DNA of 64,000 nt from Aliiglaciecola sp. M165. Lineage in GTDB: Bacteria; Pseudomonadota; Gammaproteobacteria; Enterobacterales; Alteromonadaceae. The position numbers and the translations under genes were made by a program. A model generated the notes under the pieces. It was not told the origin of the DNA, made no database searches, and saw nothing but the letters and a program-made list of their open reading frames with translations. The DNA lies in the NCBI RefSeq assembly GCF_007197995.1, contig NZ_VKKH01000001.1:124001-188000 (forward strand). Reading direction: 5' to 3'. This document shows, piece by piece, positions 48,852 through 56,708 of this stretch; position 1 is the first letter of the stretch, and each line of letters starts with the position of its first letter.

Positions 48852-50945
48852 TCAAGGAATAGGTTGTACTGCAGATGAGGGTAATAATTTTTGAAAGCGA
48901 GCTTGGTCCTTAAGCTGTTGCAAATCAGGATCCAAAGCTATGAACTGCCGATAATAAGGTTCAGCGGCCACCGCCTCTTCGAGTAGTGTTATTGAAGCCT
49001 CATCGCCACCATGCTCCAAGCTCGCCAGTGCTTTAAAATATAAAAGCTCAGGATAACGATTAGATTGCTCTATCGCATTATCTAAAAGCTTCATGCCTTT
49101 GTCTGGTTCTGCTAAATACACATAATATAACCCCAGTTGGCCGCGCGTCAGCCAATCTTCGTTATTGATATCGAGGTTTTTCAGGGCAAACTCTACAGCC
49201 TTGCTATAGGCATCTTGCGCCTCGGCTTCTTTGCCAGGAATAAATCGATAACTTTCCGCTAAACGCCCCCATATTCGGTGATCATCAGGCGCTAGTGCCA
49301 ATGCCTGCATTTGCATTTCTGCTGCTTTTTCAAACTGTCCAGCGTAATAGTAGGAGGTGCCGATATTAGTATATGCTTGGCGAGTTGGCTTTAATTGCAA
49401 GGATCGCTCGTAAGCGTCTAGTGCTTTTTGGGTTTCACCCATCATCCAATAGGCTGCCCCGAGTCCGCCAAATCCTAGGGCTGAGTCAGGAGTCAAGCGA
49501 GTGACAATTTCATAAGAGTTTGCAGAGTCAGCAAATTGTTCCCTTACGTAATAATAATTGGCAATGGCTTCATGCGCCTTCCAATAATTTCGTTTTAAAT
49601 CTACGGCACGCATAAAAGCCGCTTCAGCGTCCGAAAAAGCTTTCTCTTCGACAAAGACTTCGCCTAGCTCAATAAAGGCATCGACCGCGGTCGGAGACAG
49701 CTTTATTGCCGCATAAAGTTCATCTTTAGCTTTTTGATACCAGCCACGGTAACGATACAACCTGCCCAGAGCAACTTTGACATCTGAGTTAAGTCCTTTA
49801 TTCAGTTTCTGCGCTTGATCACATGCCTGTTCGGCACTTTCAAAATCATCAATAGCGTTTGAAATTTGATACAGGCGCAAATTTGTTTCGCATATACCTG
49901 CATAGGCTCTGGCAAACGACGGGTCGATTTCCAATGCCTGATTAAACAACTGTTTGGCAGTATTCATGACATCCGCATCTCGGGAACTGCGGAATTTTTC
50001 GCGGCCCTGCATATAAAAAATGTAAGCTTCAATATTGTCAGTTGGTGTTTCTTTTAATTGATTTTCTGAATTCACTGACAGCGCGATTTTAAGTTCATTA
50101 ACTACGGAAGAAGCAATCTCTTGCTGCACGGCAAAAATATCATTCAATGTACGATCGAAAGTTTTACTCCAGGTACGGTAACCTTTTTCGCCGTCAATAA
50201 GTTGAACCGTTACCCGAATTCTGTCGCCCTCTCTGCGTGCACTGCCCTCCATGACATGTTTTACGTTCAATAAGAGTGCGACTTCGCGAATATCAACTTG
50301 CTCACCTTGAAAACGAAATGACGAGGTTCTCGCCGCAACATTAAGCTCTTCAATACTTGCCAGATAGTTTAGGATTTCCTCCGCCAGCCCTGCAGAGAAA
50401 TAATCTGTGCCCGCAACGCCATCAAAGTTTTCAAACGCCAATACTGCAATTGAATTAGCAGGGAATTTGGACTCTTTAACCACTTCAGGTTTTTTATCGG
50501 GCTGCGGAAGCGTATCGAGTAGAAATACTACTAACCACCAGGTACCAGCCATCACAAGCGCGCACATCAAGATGGCTACCGCTTTGCCAGACTTTTTTTG
50601 CTCTGGTGTTTGGTTAAAATTCTCGCCACGCCACAAGGGCAGATCGAACATCAAACCCTTGCTGTTAAAATCAATAAGCCAAGCCAGAAAAAATACTGCA
50701 GGGAATCCGGCAATGGTGATAACAATGAGGACTCGAACACTCCAATCGGGTAAGCCCAAGGGTTCAAAGGTTAAGCCAGCCACTTGCAGTATTAACCACC
50801 CGGCCACTGCATAGGTTACAATTACCGAGGTGATTTCACGACGACGTACTTCTGCGACCAATTGTTTGAAAAAACGCGATATTATGATGACTTCCCCTGT
50901 TTTTATTCTTAAACGAGCGCCCAAATCAAAAGATTGCTTCACCAT
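48852..50945 (-). CDS. Membrane protein with TolB-like domain and TPR repeats (paralogue 1)
   Basis: The protein has 697 residues. Three transmembrane helices (about 38-58, 68-90 and 120-143) follow the motif VAEVRRREITSV. A TolB-like/FlgO-type domain (about 160-290; NSIAVLAFENFD...FSAGLAEEILNYLA...VKHVMEGSARREGDRIRVTVQL) precedes about nine TPRs. This architecture is often annotated as adenylate-cyclase-like, but no cyclase domain is present. The true start may be later, close to the RRR motif, as in the paralogue at 56667-58817. It is divergent from the GKPDNR peptide gene. Its role is unknown. Confidence 0.87.
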   Translation of the reverse strand: MVKQSFDLGARLRIKTGEVIIISRFFKQLVAEVRRREITSVIVTYAVAGWLILQVAGLTFEPLGLPDWSVRVLIVITIAGFPAVFFLAWLIDFNSKGLMFDLPLWRGENFNQTPEQKKSGKAVAILMCALVMAGTWWLVVFLLDTLPQPDKKPEVVKESKFPANSIAVLAFENFDGVAGTDYFSAGLAEEILNYLASIEELNVAARTSSFRFQGEQVDIREVALLLNVKHVMEGSARREGDRIRVTVQLIDGEKGYRTWSKTFDRTLNDIFAVQQEIASSVVNELKIALSVNSENQLKETPTDNIEAYIFYMQGREKFRSSRDADVMNTAKQLFNQALEIDPSFARAYAGICETNLRLYQISNAIDDFESAEQACDQAQKLNKGLNSDVKVALGRLYRYRGWYQKAKDELYAAIKLSPTAVDAFIELGEVFVEEKAFSDAEAAFMRAVDLKRNYWKAHEAIANYYYVREQFADSANSYEIVTRLTPDSALGFGGLGAAYWMMGETQKALDAYERSLQLKPTRQAYTNIGTSYYYAGQFEKAAEMQMQALALAPDDHRIWGRLAESYRFIPGKEAEAQDAYSKAVEFALKNLDINNEDWLTRGQLGLYYVYLAEPDKGMKLLDNAIEQSNRYPELLYFKALASLEHGGDEASITLLEEAVAAEPYYRQFIALDPDLQQLKDQARFQKLLPSSAVQPIP

Positions 50946-51009
50946 ATGGCATTTCTGAAAAACCAGTATATGCTTAGTATCACATCGAATCCAGAATACG
51001 GAAGAAGAT

Positions 51010-51183
51010 ATGCAAGATTCAACAAAATCAAATAGTTCCTGTGACTCAAATGTTCAGAAATCTGAATCTAACAAGTCTGTCGATTCAGCTGAACGTGTAG
51101 GTAAACCAGATAACCGACCAGGAAAACCTGACAATCGTGTCGGCAAACCGGACAATAGACCAGGTAAACCTGACAACCGTTAA
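51010..51183 (+). CDS. 57-residue peptide with tandem GKPDNR repeats
   Basis: A small ORF starts with ATG at 51010, with GGAAG 5 bases upstream, and is followed 10 bases after its stop by an intrinsic terminator. It encodes a Ser/Asn/Lys-rich N-terminus of 28 residues, then RVGKPDNR and three more copies of the hexapeptide GKPDNR separated by a single P or V-containing joint, ending exactly at Arg. It has one Cys, no signal peptide and no hydrophobic part, so it should be disordered and cytoplasmic. The codons of the repeats vary (AAACCAGATAACCGA versus AAACCTGACAATCGT), which suggests selection on the peptide. No family was recognised. Confidence 0.6.
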   Translation: MQDSTKSNSSCDSNVQKSESNKSVDSAERVGKPDNRPGKPDNRVGKPDNRPGKPDNR

Positions 51184-51192
51184 TCACAAACA

Positions 51193-51223
51193 AAGGCACC
51201 CGTTATTTGTGTGCCTTTTCTTT
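51193..51223 (+). terminator. Intrinsic terminator after the GKPDNR peptide gene
   Basis: Stem AAAGGCAC (51193-51200) / GTGCCTTT (51212-51219) with an 11-base loop is followed by TTCTTTT. It also faces the convergent caspase gene. Confidence 0.82.
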
Positions 51224-51236
51224 TCGCGCAACAATT

Positions 51237-53153
51237 TCATATCATCGGTCTTTTTAAAATGAATGAACGGTTTATCGCGAACCAATCCTCGTCTTGAAGA
51301 TCGTCACCCGTCCTGACCCCTTGTTGATGTAACCAGCTAAAATCGGCTTCCTTTGTCGAGAAGATGATTTTACAGGTCTCAATCCCCATATCGCTGGGAA
51401 AATCACTGCTTAATGCGACGCTGAGTTGGTTTCTGCCTTTACCAATGTGCACAGCAGTTTGTGGGTTAATCAGCTCACAGGTCTTTCTTGGTGGATAAAA
51501 GTGGGCGATTTCCTTGTTAGCACTGATCCACAAGATAGTGAAAAACAGCGTTTTAGTAGTGTCATTGTTTTTTATCTCAAGCACCATCGATTCGCTAGGT
51601 TCAAACTGAGTTGTACCGCCATTTGCAAGCACGAGTGAACCATCAGACAACTGCTTATAAACATTGAATGCGACATCAAGCTCCGACTTAACATTGTTAA
51701 GTTGCATGACACGTTTAAACTTAGCGATTTTTTCCAGGTTGTTGAACAAAACCTGCGTAACATTCGGCTCAGTGACGCCATGCAGTGGCATACACAATTG
51801 ATCCTGCTGTTCTAAAAAAACCCATGCTGGAAAACCCGCCTGTTGTTTTGTTACCAAACCCTGTGGCAAACCTGATCGCTTATCGACTATTTTGGCAAGC
51901 ACTTGGCCACTGTGCTGAACAAGCTTTAATACACTGGATTGTTCAATTAGTGACTGCAACTCTGCCTTATCTGAAATTGCCACTTGACTTAAATCGACGC
52001 TGAGTAATTGCGCAGCGGCTACCGGTTCTACTTCGATACATCTCGCACCAGGGACAACCTTACCCGATGATTCAAGCAATTGTGCTTGGCTGCTTAACCC
52101 ACCAACCTCTTCAATTTTTAGAGAACCGAGTCGCTCCTGCGGATTAGCCGTTTTGCTTTGAGAGGGATAAATGTCCCATTTTGCACCCACGTGAATGCCA
52201 TGAGCGATACCGCCATCCAAGGTCACGGAATTACCTTGTACCTTGGTGATGCGTATGTGTGCAAAGGGTTCAATATCCGCGACACCAAATAACTCCCGGT
52301 CGATAGCGCCTTCAATCTGAGGGTTTTGATCCGCCACTTCGGCTACTACACCTGAGCATACTTGTTCGAAAGCGTCTCGATAGGTGTTGCCGGGTTTTGC
52401 GTGTAACAAAGCACGAGTTAAAAAGTACGTCATAACACCATGGCGGACCCCTTCGCCATCGATAGTAAATTCCCACTCTTTTGATGTTTGTGTGTCTCGG
52501 CAACCGGAGATGACCGTGTAGTTTTCACTTAGAGTTAGCCATCCACCTGCACCGATTTTTTCAGATCTACTTGATGATGACGAATGAGTTAATGCTGCGA
52601 TACTTGGCGATGCCGGTGAGCGTTTGTCCAGGTCACGAACCTCGGTAGGAATACTGCGACTTCTTGCTGTATCGGCGACGTCACGGGTCATAGTTCCAGA
52701 GTGACACGCATCAAAAATAAGCGTGGTGTATCGTGTTTTTTCTGCGATTCGTTGCAACCATGCATTAAATTCTTTGTCACGGATCTCACGCCAAATTACG
52801 TTTTCGCCATCAGGCTCGGAATCATCGGTAGGGAGAATACAGTTATCTTTACCGCTTCCCTCGGCAGAAAAATCCTCTTTGACTTTGCATTGATGACCAT
52901 GACCGCTGTAATGAAAAACTAAGATGTCGTCTTTTTGTATCCTTTGGGCAAGTCGGTCCATTTCGCCAATAATGGCGTCACGTGTGGCACTTTCATTATG
53001 CAAACTGGTGATATTTGCAGGGTCAAAGTTGAATTTGTTTATAAGGACGTTTTTCATCAGTTTGGCGTCATTAACACAACCTCGCAACTGATACTGTTCC
53101 TCCATATAAAGATAGGTGTTTATCCCTATTATGAGAGCATATTTTTTTGGCAT
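51237..53153 (-). CDS. Caspase-family (metacaspase-type) protein with DUF4384-like C-terminus
   Basis: The protein has 638 residues, with AGGGA 7 bases before the ATG. The N-terminal C14 peptidase domain (about 1-290) has YALIIGINTY, the catalytic His85 in HYSGHG and Cys150 in FDACHSG, so the dyad is complete. The middle part (about 300-400) has beta-rich stretches such as VQGNSVTLDGGIAHGIHVG. The C-terminus (about 480-610) has LEIKNNDTTKTLFFTILWI and IAHFYPP, like DUF4384. There is no signal peptide, so it is probably cytoplasmic. Metacaspases usually cut after Arg or Lys. Its convergent neighbour encodes an Arg-ended repeat peptide. Confidence 0.92.
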   Translation of the reverse strand: MPKKYALIIGINTYLYMEEQYQLRGCVNDAKLMKNVLINKFNFDPANITSLHNESATRDAIIGEMDRLAQRIQKDDILVFHYSGHGHQCKVKEDFSAEGSGKDNCILPTDDSEPDGENVIWREIRDKEFNAWLQRIAEKTRYTTLIFDACHSGTMTRDVADTARSRSIPTEVRDLDKRSPASPSIAALTHSSSSSRSEKIGAGGWLTLSENYTVISGCRDTQTSKEWEFTIDGEGVRHGVMTYFLTRALLHAKPGNTYRDAFEQVCSGVVAEVADQNPQIEGAIDRELFGVADIEPFAHIRITKVQGNSVTLDGGIAHGIHVGAKWDIYPSQSKTANPQERLGSLKIEEVGGLSSQAQLLESSGKVVPGARCIEVEPVAAAQLLSVDLSQVAISDKAELQSLIEQSSVLKLVQHSGQVLAKIVDKRSGLPQGLVTKQQAGFPAWVFLEQQDQLCMPLHGVTEPNVTQVLFNNLEKIAKFKRVMQLNNVKSELDVAFNVYKQLSDGSLVLANGGTTQFEPSESMVLEIKNNDTTKTLFFTILWISANKEIAHFYPPRKTCELINPQTAVHIGKGRNQLSVALSSDFPSDMGIETCKIIFSTKEADFSWLHQQGVRTGDDLQDEDWFAINRSFILKRPMI

Positions 53154-53331
53154 TGTTTTGTCCCTAACCCATTGTTCGACTAGTTTAGATGGGCGGTTGG
53201 TTTATCGCCAACTTTTGAACAAAAAGCGTTTGAACACAATAATATATGGTAGTTATTTTTACCGAAGCCAGGTCTTTCCCGAAACACTTAAAAAAATCCC
53301 GAGATTCCCGAGTGCAAAAAAATCCACGTCG

Positions 53332-53493
53332 TTCCCGAGTGCTCTTATCGGGAATCCAGTCAGGTTTTTAGAAATGAGAATGCAACTGCGTTCAAGAGAT
53401 CCCGCACTAAGAGCGCCTGCGGGAGGACGTTGTATTGTGGTGCGGGATGACGTTGTATTATGGTGCGTGATGACGTTGAATTGGAGTGAGGGA
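53332..53493. repeat. Palindromic repeat element, copy 1 (arms facing outward)
   Basis: This lies in the 429-base gap 53154-53582. Two hairpins of one family face away from each other: TTCCCGA (53332-53338) / TCGGGAA (53348-53354), and TCCCGCA (53400-53406) / TGCGGGA (53418-53424). Their loops share GCTCTTA in opposite orientation. To the right, three tandem copies of about 23 bases beginning GACGTTG run from 53426 to 53493. To the left are degenerate pieces of the same tail (TTCCCGAG near 53304-53312). It resembles the GTCATCCCGC-type REP-like repeats common in proteobacteria. Apart from this and the terminator at 53534 I see nothing else in the gap. Confidence 0.75.
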
Positions 53494-53533
53494 CGGCTTT
53501 GAATTCCAGAACTGGATGACATGCAATTGAACG

Positions 53534-53562
53534 AAAAAAGGCGAGTACGAAGCTCGCCTTTT
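53534..53562 (-). terminator. Intrinsic terminator after the DUF4097 gene
   Basis: Stem AAAAGGCGAG (53536-53545) / CTCGCCTTTT (53553-53562) with a 7-base loop gives a U run on the minus strand, 20 bases past the DUF4097 stop. Confidence 0.85.
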
Positions 53563-53582
53563 AATCTACTCTTTATTCGATT

Positions 53583-54533
53583 TTATTTTTCGTCAATTTT
53601 TATCCGGCCGCTGACGGTTGAAACATTTACTCGGCCATTTCCACCGTTATGAGAGAACTCTAACCAACGGCTGGGGCCATACTTGGCTTTTTGTGGTTTG
53701 TCGTCTGTCAGTTTGTTGACAATCCGACCACCGGCATGTCCTTGCAAGTCAAAACGGGCCGACACATCGCGATTAAAGTATAGGTTTACATCGCCGCCGA
53801 CACTACTTGCTCTAACATCTCCTTGGCGTGCCAAGTCTAATTTGGCTTCGATAGAACCGTTCACTGTGCTCAGATTCAATTGCTCTACTTTGCCCAATTG
53901 CAATTCAATATCACCATTGACGGTTTCAGCTTTGACTTCCAAACTCCCCACATTAACGTCGATATCACCATTGACAGAATCGTATTGGGCTTCACTGGCT
54001 TGAGAATCGCGATCCCTGATATCACCGTTTACGGTTTCGATTTTGATGTCACCACGGAGGTTTTTAGCATTAATATTACCGTTCACTGCTTCAATTCTCA
54101 GACGACCAGATAAATCCCCTACTTCGATGTTTCCATTAACGGTATCGATATCCGAACTACCGTTGACATCGTACACCTCAACATTGGCATTAGTAGAGGT
54201 ATAGTTAACATGACTTGCCTTGGGTACGAAGATTTCCAGGTTATCTCCATCATCGCTGTCCCACGTCCAACTGCCACGGTTTTTCTTCACTTTGACTTTG
54301 ATCAGCACTTCATTGCCGTCACGTTCAAAAATGAATTTAGTGGTGCGATCACCTAACTCGCCAACCACACGCACTTCGTTTTTATCCCAGCCCTTGATCG
54401 ACGCATAACCGCCTAAGTGCTCAATTTGCACATATCCATCTTTGTCTGCTTTAAGCGTTTCATCGACCTTCTCTCCTGCTAAAGCGGCGAGGCTTAGCAA
54501 CGACAGTCCTATTCCGAGCATTATCTGCTTCAT
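53583..54533 (-). CDS. DUF4097 beta-repeat exported protein
   Basis: The protein has 316 residues from the ATG at 54533, 7 bases after AAGGG; the adjacent ATG at 54536 is also possible. A signal peptide (MLGIGLSLLSLAALAG) leads into a right-handed beta-helix-like domain with repeated VNG(D/N/S)I turns (VNGNIEVGDL, VNGNINAKNL, VNGDIRDRD, VNGDIDVNV, VNGDIELQL and VNGSIEAKL), as in DUF4097/DUF4098 proteins. It is the last gene of a sigma/anti-sigma operon. In many bacteria such proteins lie beside ECF sigma genes. It may act as an envelope component or sensor of that system (inference). Confidence 0.85.
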   Translation of the reverse strand: MKQIMLGIGLSLLSLAALAGEKVDETLKADKDGYVQIEHLGGYASIKGWDKNEVRVVGELGDRTTKFIFERDGNEVLIKVKVKKNRGSWTWDSDDGDNLEIFVPKASHVNYTSTNANVEVYDVNGSSDIDTVNGNIEVGDLSGRLRIEAVNGNINAKNLRGDIKIETVNGDIRDRDSQASEAQYDSVNGDIDVNVGSLEVKAETVNGDIELQLGKVEQLNLSTVNGSIEAKLDLARQGDVRASSVGGDVNLYFNRDVSARFDLQGHAGGRIVNKLTDDKPQKAKYGPSRWLEFSHNGGNGRVNVSTVSGRIKIDEK

Positions 54534-54619
54534 CATCTTACCCTTACTTAATATTCTGTTTTTACCGCTTACCTGATGACAGGTGCCGTCGAAAAAATTT
54601 CTTTTCTTTACACTATTCA

Positions 54620-55126
54620 TTAGATTTGTCTCCACTTTGGAGAGTGCACTCGTTCAATTAAGTCAATTTGTTGCTGATGGACGCTTTGTAGCATCTTGAG
54701 CAACGCCAAATTATTTGGGTCCTGTTTGAGCGCCGCTTTTATCGCAGTTGCGGCTTCATCTAACTCTTCTAGTTGTTTTTGCCAGTTTTCAGTGAGTGCT
54801 GGCTGGTCCTGGAATTTCACTAATAAGGCATCTTTTTGTGCCTGGTGCTGGGTGCTCAGCGCTGCAATTAACTCGTCTCCACCGATTTGAGGATCTGATT
54901 GCTGCATACCAAACCAAGTCAACGCACCGACAAAAGCGACCGAGGCGGCAATGGCATAAATCTTTGGTTTATCACTACGCTGTGTTTGTTGGCTTATCTC
55001 ATTGGGAGAGGCCTCATCTGCCAACGCAATCTCAATACCTGCCCACAAGTCACGCTCAGGCTGTTTGCTCTTATCAAGCGAGTCGATCTGAGTACGTAAA
55101 TCTGCTTCAAAATCTTTTTTATTCAT
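54620..55126 (-). CDS. Probable membrane-anchored anti-sigma factor
   Basis: The protein has 168 residues. A cytoplasmic N-terminus (1-52; includes LDKSKQPERDLWAGIE) is followed by a single transmembrane helix (about 55-75, IYAIAASVAFVGALTWFGM) and a helical periplasmic part with predicted coiled coil. No zinc anti-sigma HxxxCxxC motif is seen. Its position, overlapping the ECF sigma stop by 8 bases, and the one-helix topology support an anti-sigma role (inference). The DUF4097 gene follows. Confidence 0.75.
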   Translation of the reverse strand: MNKKDFEADLRTQIDSLDKSKQPERDLWAGIEIALADEASPNEISQQTQRSDKPKIYAIAASVAFVGALTWFGMQQSDPQIGGDELIAALSTQHQAQKDALLVKFQDQPALTENWQKQLEELDEAATAIKAALKQDPNNLALLKMLQSVHQQQIDLIERVHSPKWRQI

Positions 55127-55685
55127 AACCCATCCACTCCTTCAACAAATGCTTTGCGCGATGGAACTGCGCCTTACTGGAGCCCACTGCCATATCCATC
55201 ATTTTGGCAATATCTTCATGTCGATAACCTTCGATGGCATGTAATACAAACACTATCCTTGCCCGCTCTGGTAAACGTGCTACATAGCCCTCTAAATCAC
55301 CTAAATCGGTCTGCTGCTCTGCGGCATGATGCATGGCTTCTGAATCTTCAATGTTGAACATTCGTTGCCACCAACCACGCTGCTTACGCAAATACGAAAT
55401 CGTGATGTTTGAAGTAACCGTATGCAACCAGGTGGAAAACTTACTATCACCTTTAAAATTACCAATTTTGCGCCAAAGCTGAATAAACACTTCTTGCGCT
55501 GCATCTTCAGCCAACGCCTGATCACTGGTCAGGCGAAAACACAGGGCGTACACCTGACCAATATAAGTTTGGTAGAGTGTTTGATACGCTTTTCTGTCGC
55601 CTTGTTGCACAGCAGCAATCAAATCTCGTTCCGATTTCTCGGCAAAAGCTTTGTGCGCCTCAACAACATTTCCTTGTGTATTCAA
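55119..55685 (-). CDS. ECF-family RNA polymerase sigma factor
   Basis: The protein has 188 residues from a TTG start. Region 2 has LYQTYIGQVYALCFRLT, AEDAAQEVFIQLWRKI and KFSTWLHTVTSNITISYLRKQ. Region 4 has LPERARIVFVLHAIEGY and HEDIAKMMDMAVGSSKAQFHRAK. No C-terminal extension is present. It is coupled to the anti-sigma gene by overlap. An ECF-like promoter lies 34 bases upstream, which suggests autoregulation. Confidence 0.94.
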   Translation of the reverse strand: MNTQGNVVEAHKAFAEKSERDLIAAVQQGDRKAYQTLYQTYIGQVYALCFRLTSDQALAEDAAQEVFIQLWRKIGNFKGDSKFSTWLHTVTSNITISYLRKQRGWWQRMFNIEDSEAMHHAAEQQTDLGDLEGYVARLPERARIVFVLHAIEGYRHEDIAKMMDMAVGSSKAQFHRAKHLLKEWMGYE

Positions 55686-55718
55686 AGTGTTCTTCGTTTT
55701 CTTGTTTGTGTTGAAAGA

Positions 55719-55748
55719 TTAGTCGCAGGGTAGATCAGAAAGGTTTAA
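55719..55748 (-). promoter_or_regulatory. Candidate autoregulatory ECF promoter
   Basis: On the minus strand AAACC (55742-55746) is followed by a 16-base spacer and CGACTAA (55719-55725). This fits the AAC-type -35 and CGTC-like -10 of ECF promoters. The predicted start point is about 25 bases before the sigma gene. A hairpin ACTGGTT/AACCAGT (55843-55863) of unclear role lies in the rest of the 243-base divergent gap. Confidence 0.45.
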
Positions 55749-55928
55749 ACAGCCAAAAATAATTTTATTTTTGCCATTTTGGAGGCGATAACTGTCTGAT
55801 TTTTTTACAAACTTTCGATTAGAGAAATTAACCCACCCTGTTACTGGTTGTTTTTTAACCAGTTTATTATTGGGGCACGAATTATGCGTCCCAATTCGCC
55901 GTTATTCACTGACTAATAAGAATCTATC

Positions 55929-56708
55929 ATGAACACATCTATGGCACGGGTAGTATTTGTTTACGGTTTTGCACTTTCATTCTTTTTATTTCATGCGTTT
56001 GCGGATGCTGGGTTGATTAGAGGATCAGGAAGGGGTTCTCGCACCGCTTCTGCAGCGGAAGAGTTCTATTTAGTCAATAATATTCACGCTAATCGGCTTG
56101 GACTAGCCTTTGATTATCAAGCAATTAGCAGTACATCTTTGCAAGTTGGTCGGTTTGCCGCTGGTGCTGCTGAAAGAGGATGCTATCGAGAGTTTGAATT
56201 TGGTGATCCTGAATATGATAACTTCGTGGATGATCCATGTTATTACCAGTTCAATTTAGGTGAACGGCTTCAGTTTACAGGGTTTACTTCGATTTTCCTC
56301 AGCAATGCTGACCGTATAGAAGCTATCTGGTCAATCAGACAAGGACTGAATCGCTGGCAATTTGTGAGTGATGCATCAAACAGCGAAACCACCTTGGATG
56401 TGTTGATGCCCGCCGATTTGATTCCTGGTGAGTATTCTGTTTCATTGACGTATTATTTTTACTCCGGCAACGACACAAGCTTTTTTTATAACCCAGATAA
56501 TCACAATAATTTCCCAAATAACTGCGGAGAATTAATTCCTGGTGATCCAAATTCTTATACCTGTGCATATGATTACGAGCAACGAGACAGTCTTTCATTT
56601 GGTGCCACAGAAAGAATGGTAATATTGGCAGCTGTGATCGATTCACCGTCCAGCTTGGTATTGTTGTTATTCAGCGGGCTGTTGCTTATCAGAAGAATGA
56701 AGAATTAA
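55929..56708 (+). CDS. Secreted protein with PEP-CTERM-like sorting tail
   Basis: The protein has 259 residues. A signal peptide (residues 1-27, FALSFFLFHAFADA) precedes a soluble domain rich in Tyr, Asn and Asp, with at least four Cys (RGCYRE, DPCYYQ, NNCGEL and YTCAYD). The C-terminus SPSSLVLLLFSGLLLIRRMKN has the layout of PEP-CTERM signals: Pro-Ser, a hydrophobic helix, then an Arg cluster. Such proteins are sorted by exosortase (EpsH/XrtA) in exopolysaccharide-forming bacteria. No exosortase is in the window. The domain itself is not one I recognise. The gene's last 42 bases overlap the convergent TPR gene. Confidence 0.78.
   Translation: MNTSMARVVFVYGFALSFFLFHAFADAGLIRGSGRGSRTASAAEEFYLVNNIHANRLGLAFDYQAISSTSLQVGRFAAGAAERGCYREFEFGDPEYDNFVDDPCYYQFNLGERLQFTGFTSIFLSNADRIEAIWSIRQGLNRWQFVSDASNSETTLDVLMPADLIPGEYSVSLTYYFYSGNDTSFFYNPDNHNNFPNNCGELIPGDPNSYTCAYDYEQRDSLSFGATERMVILAAVIDSPSSLVLLLFSGLLLIRRMKN

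Noticed and set aside
48852-50945. Adenylate cyclase annotation for the TolB-like/TPR protein
   Set aside because: No cyclase catalytic domain is visible; the name comes from relatives with an extra N-terminal domain.
51237-53153. Caspase-type antiphage defence island
   Set aside because: No neighbouring defence genes (no CBASS, gasdermin or Cas effectors) and no mobile-element context; kept only as a metacaspase.
53426-53493. Tandem 23-base repeats as a CRISPR array
   Set aside because: Units are directly adjacent with no spacers, and there are no cas genes.
53259-53522. 87-codon minus-strand frame near 53.4 kb
   Set aside because: It lies within the palindromic repeat element; a similar frame occurs at copy 2 (60464-60682), as expected from repeat DNA.
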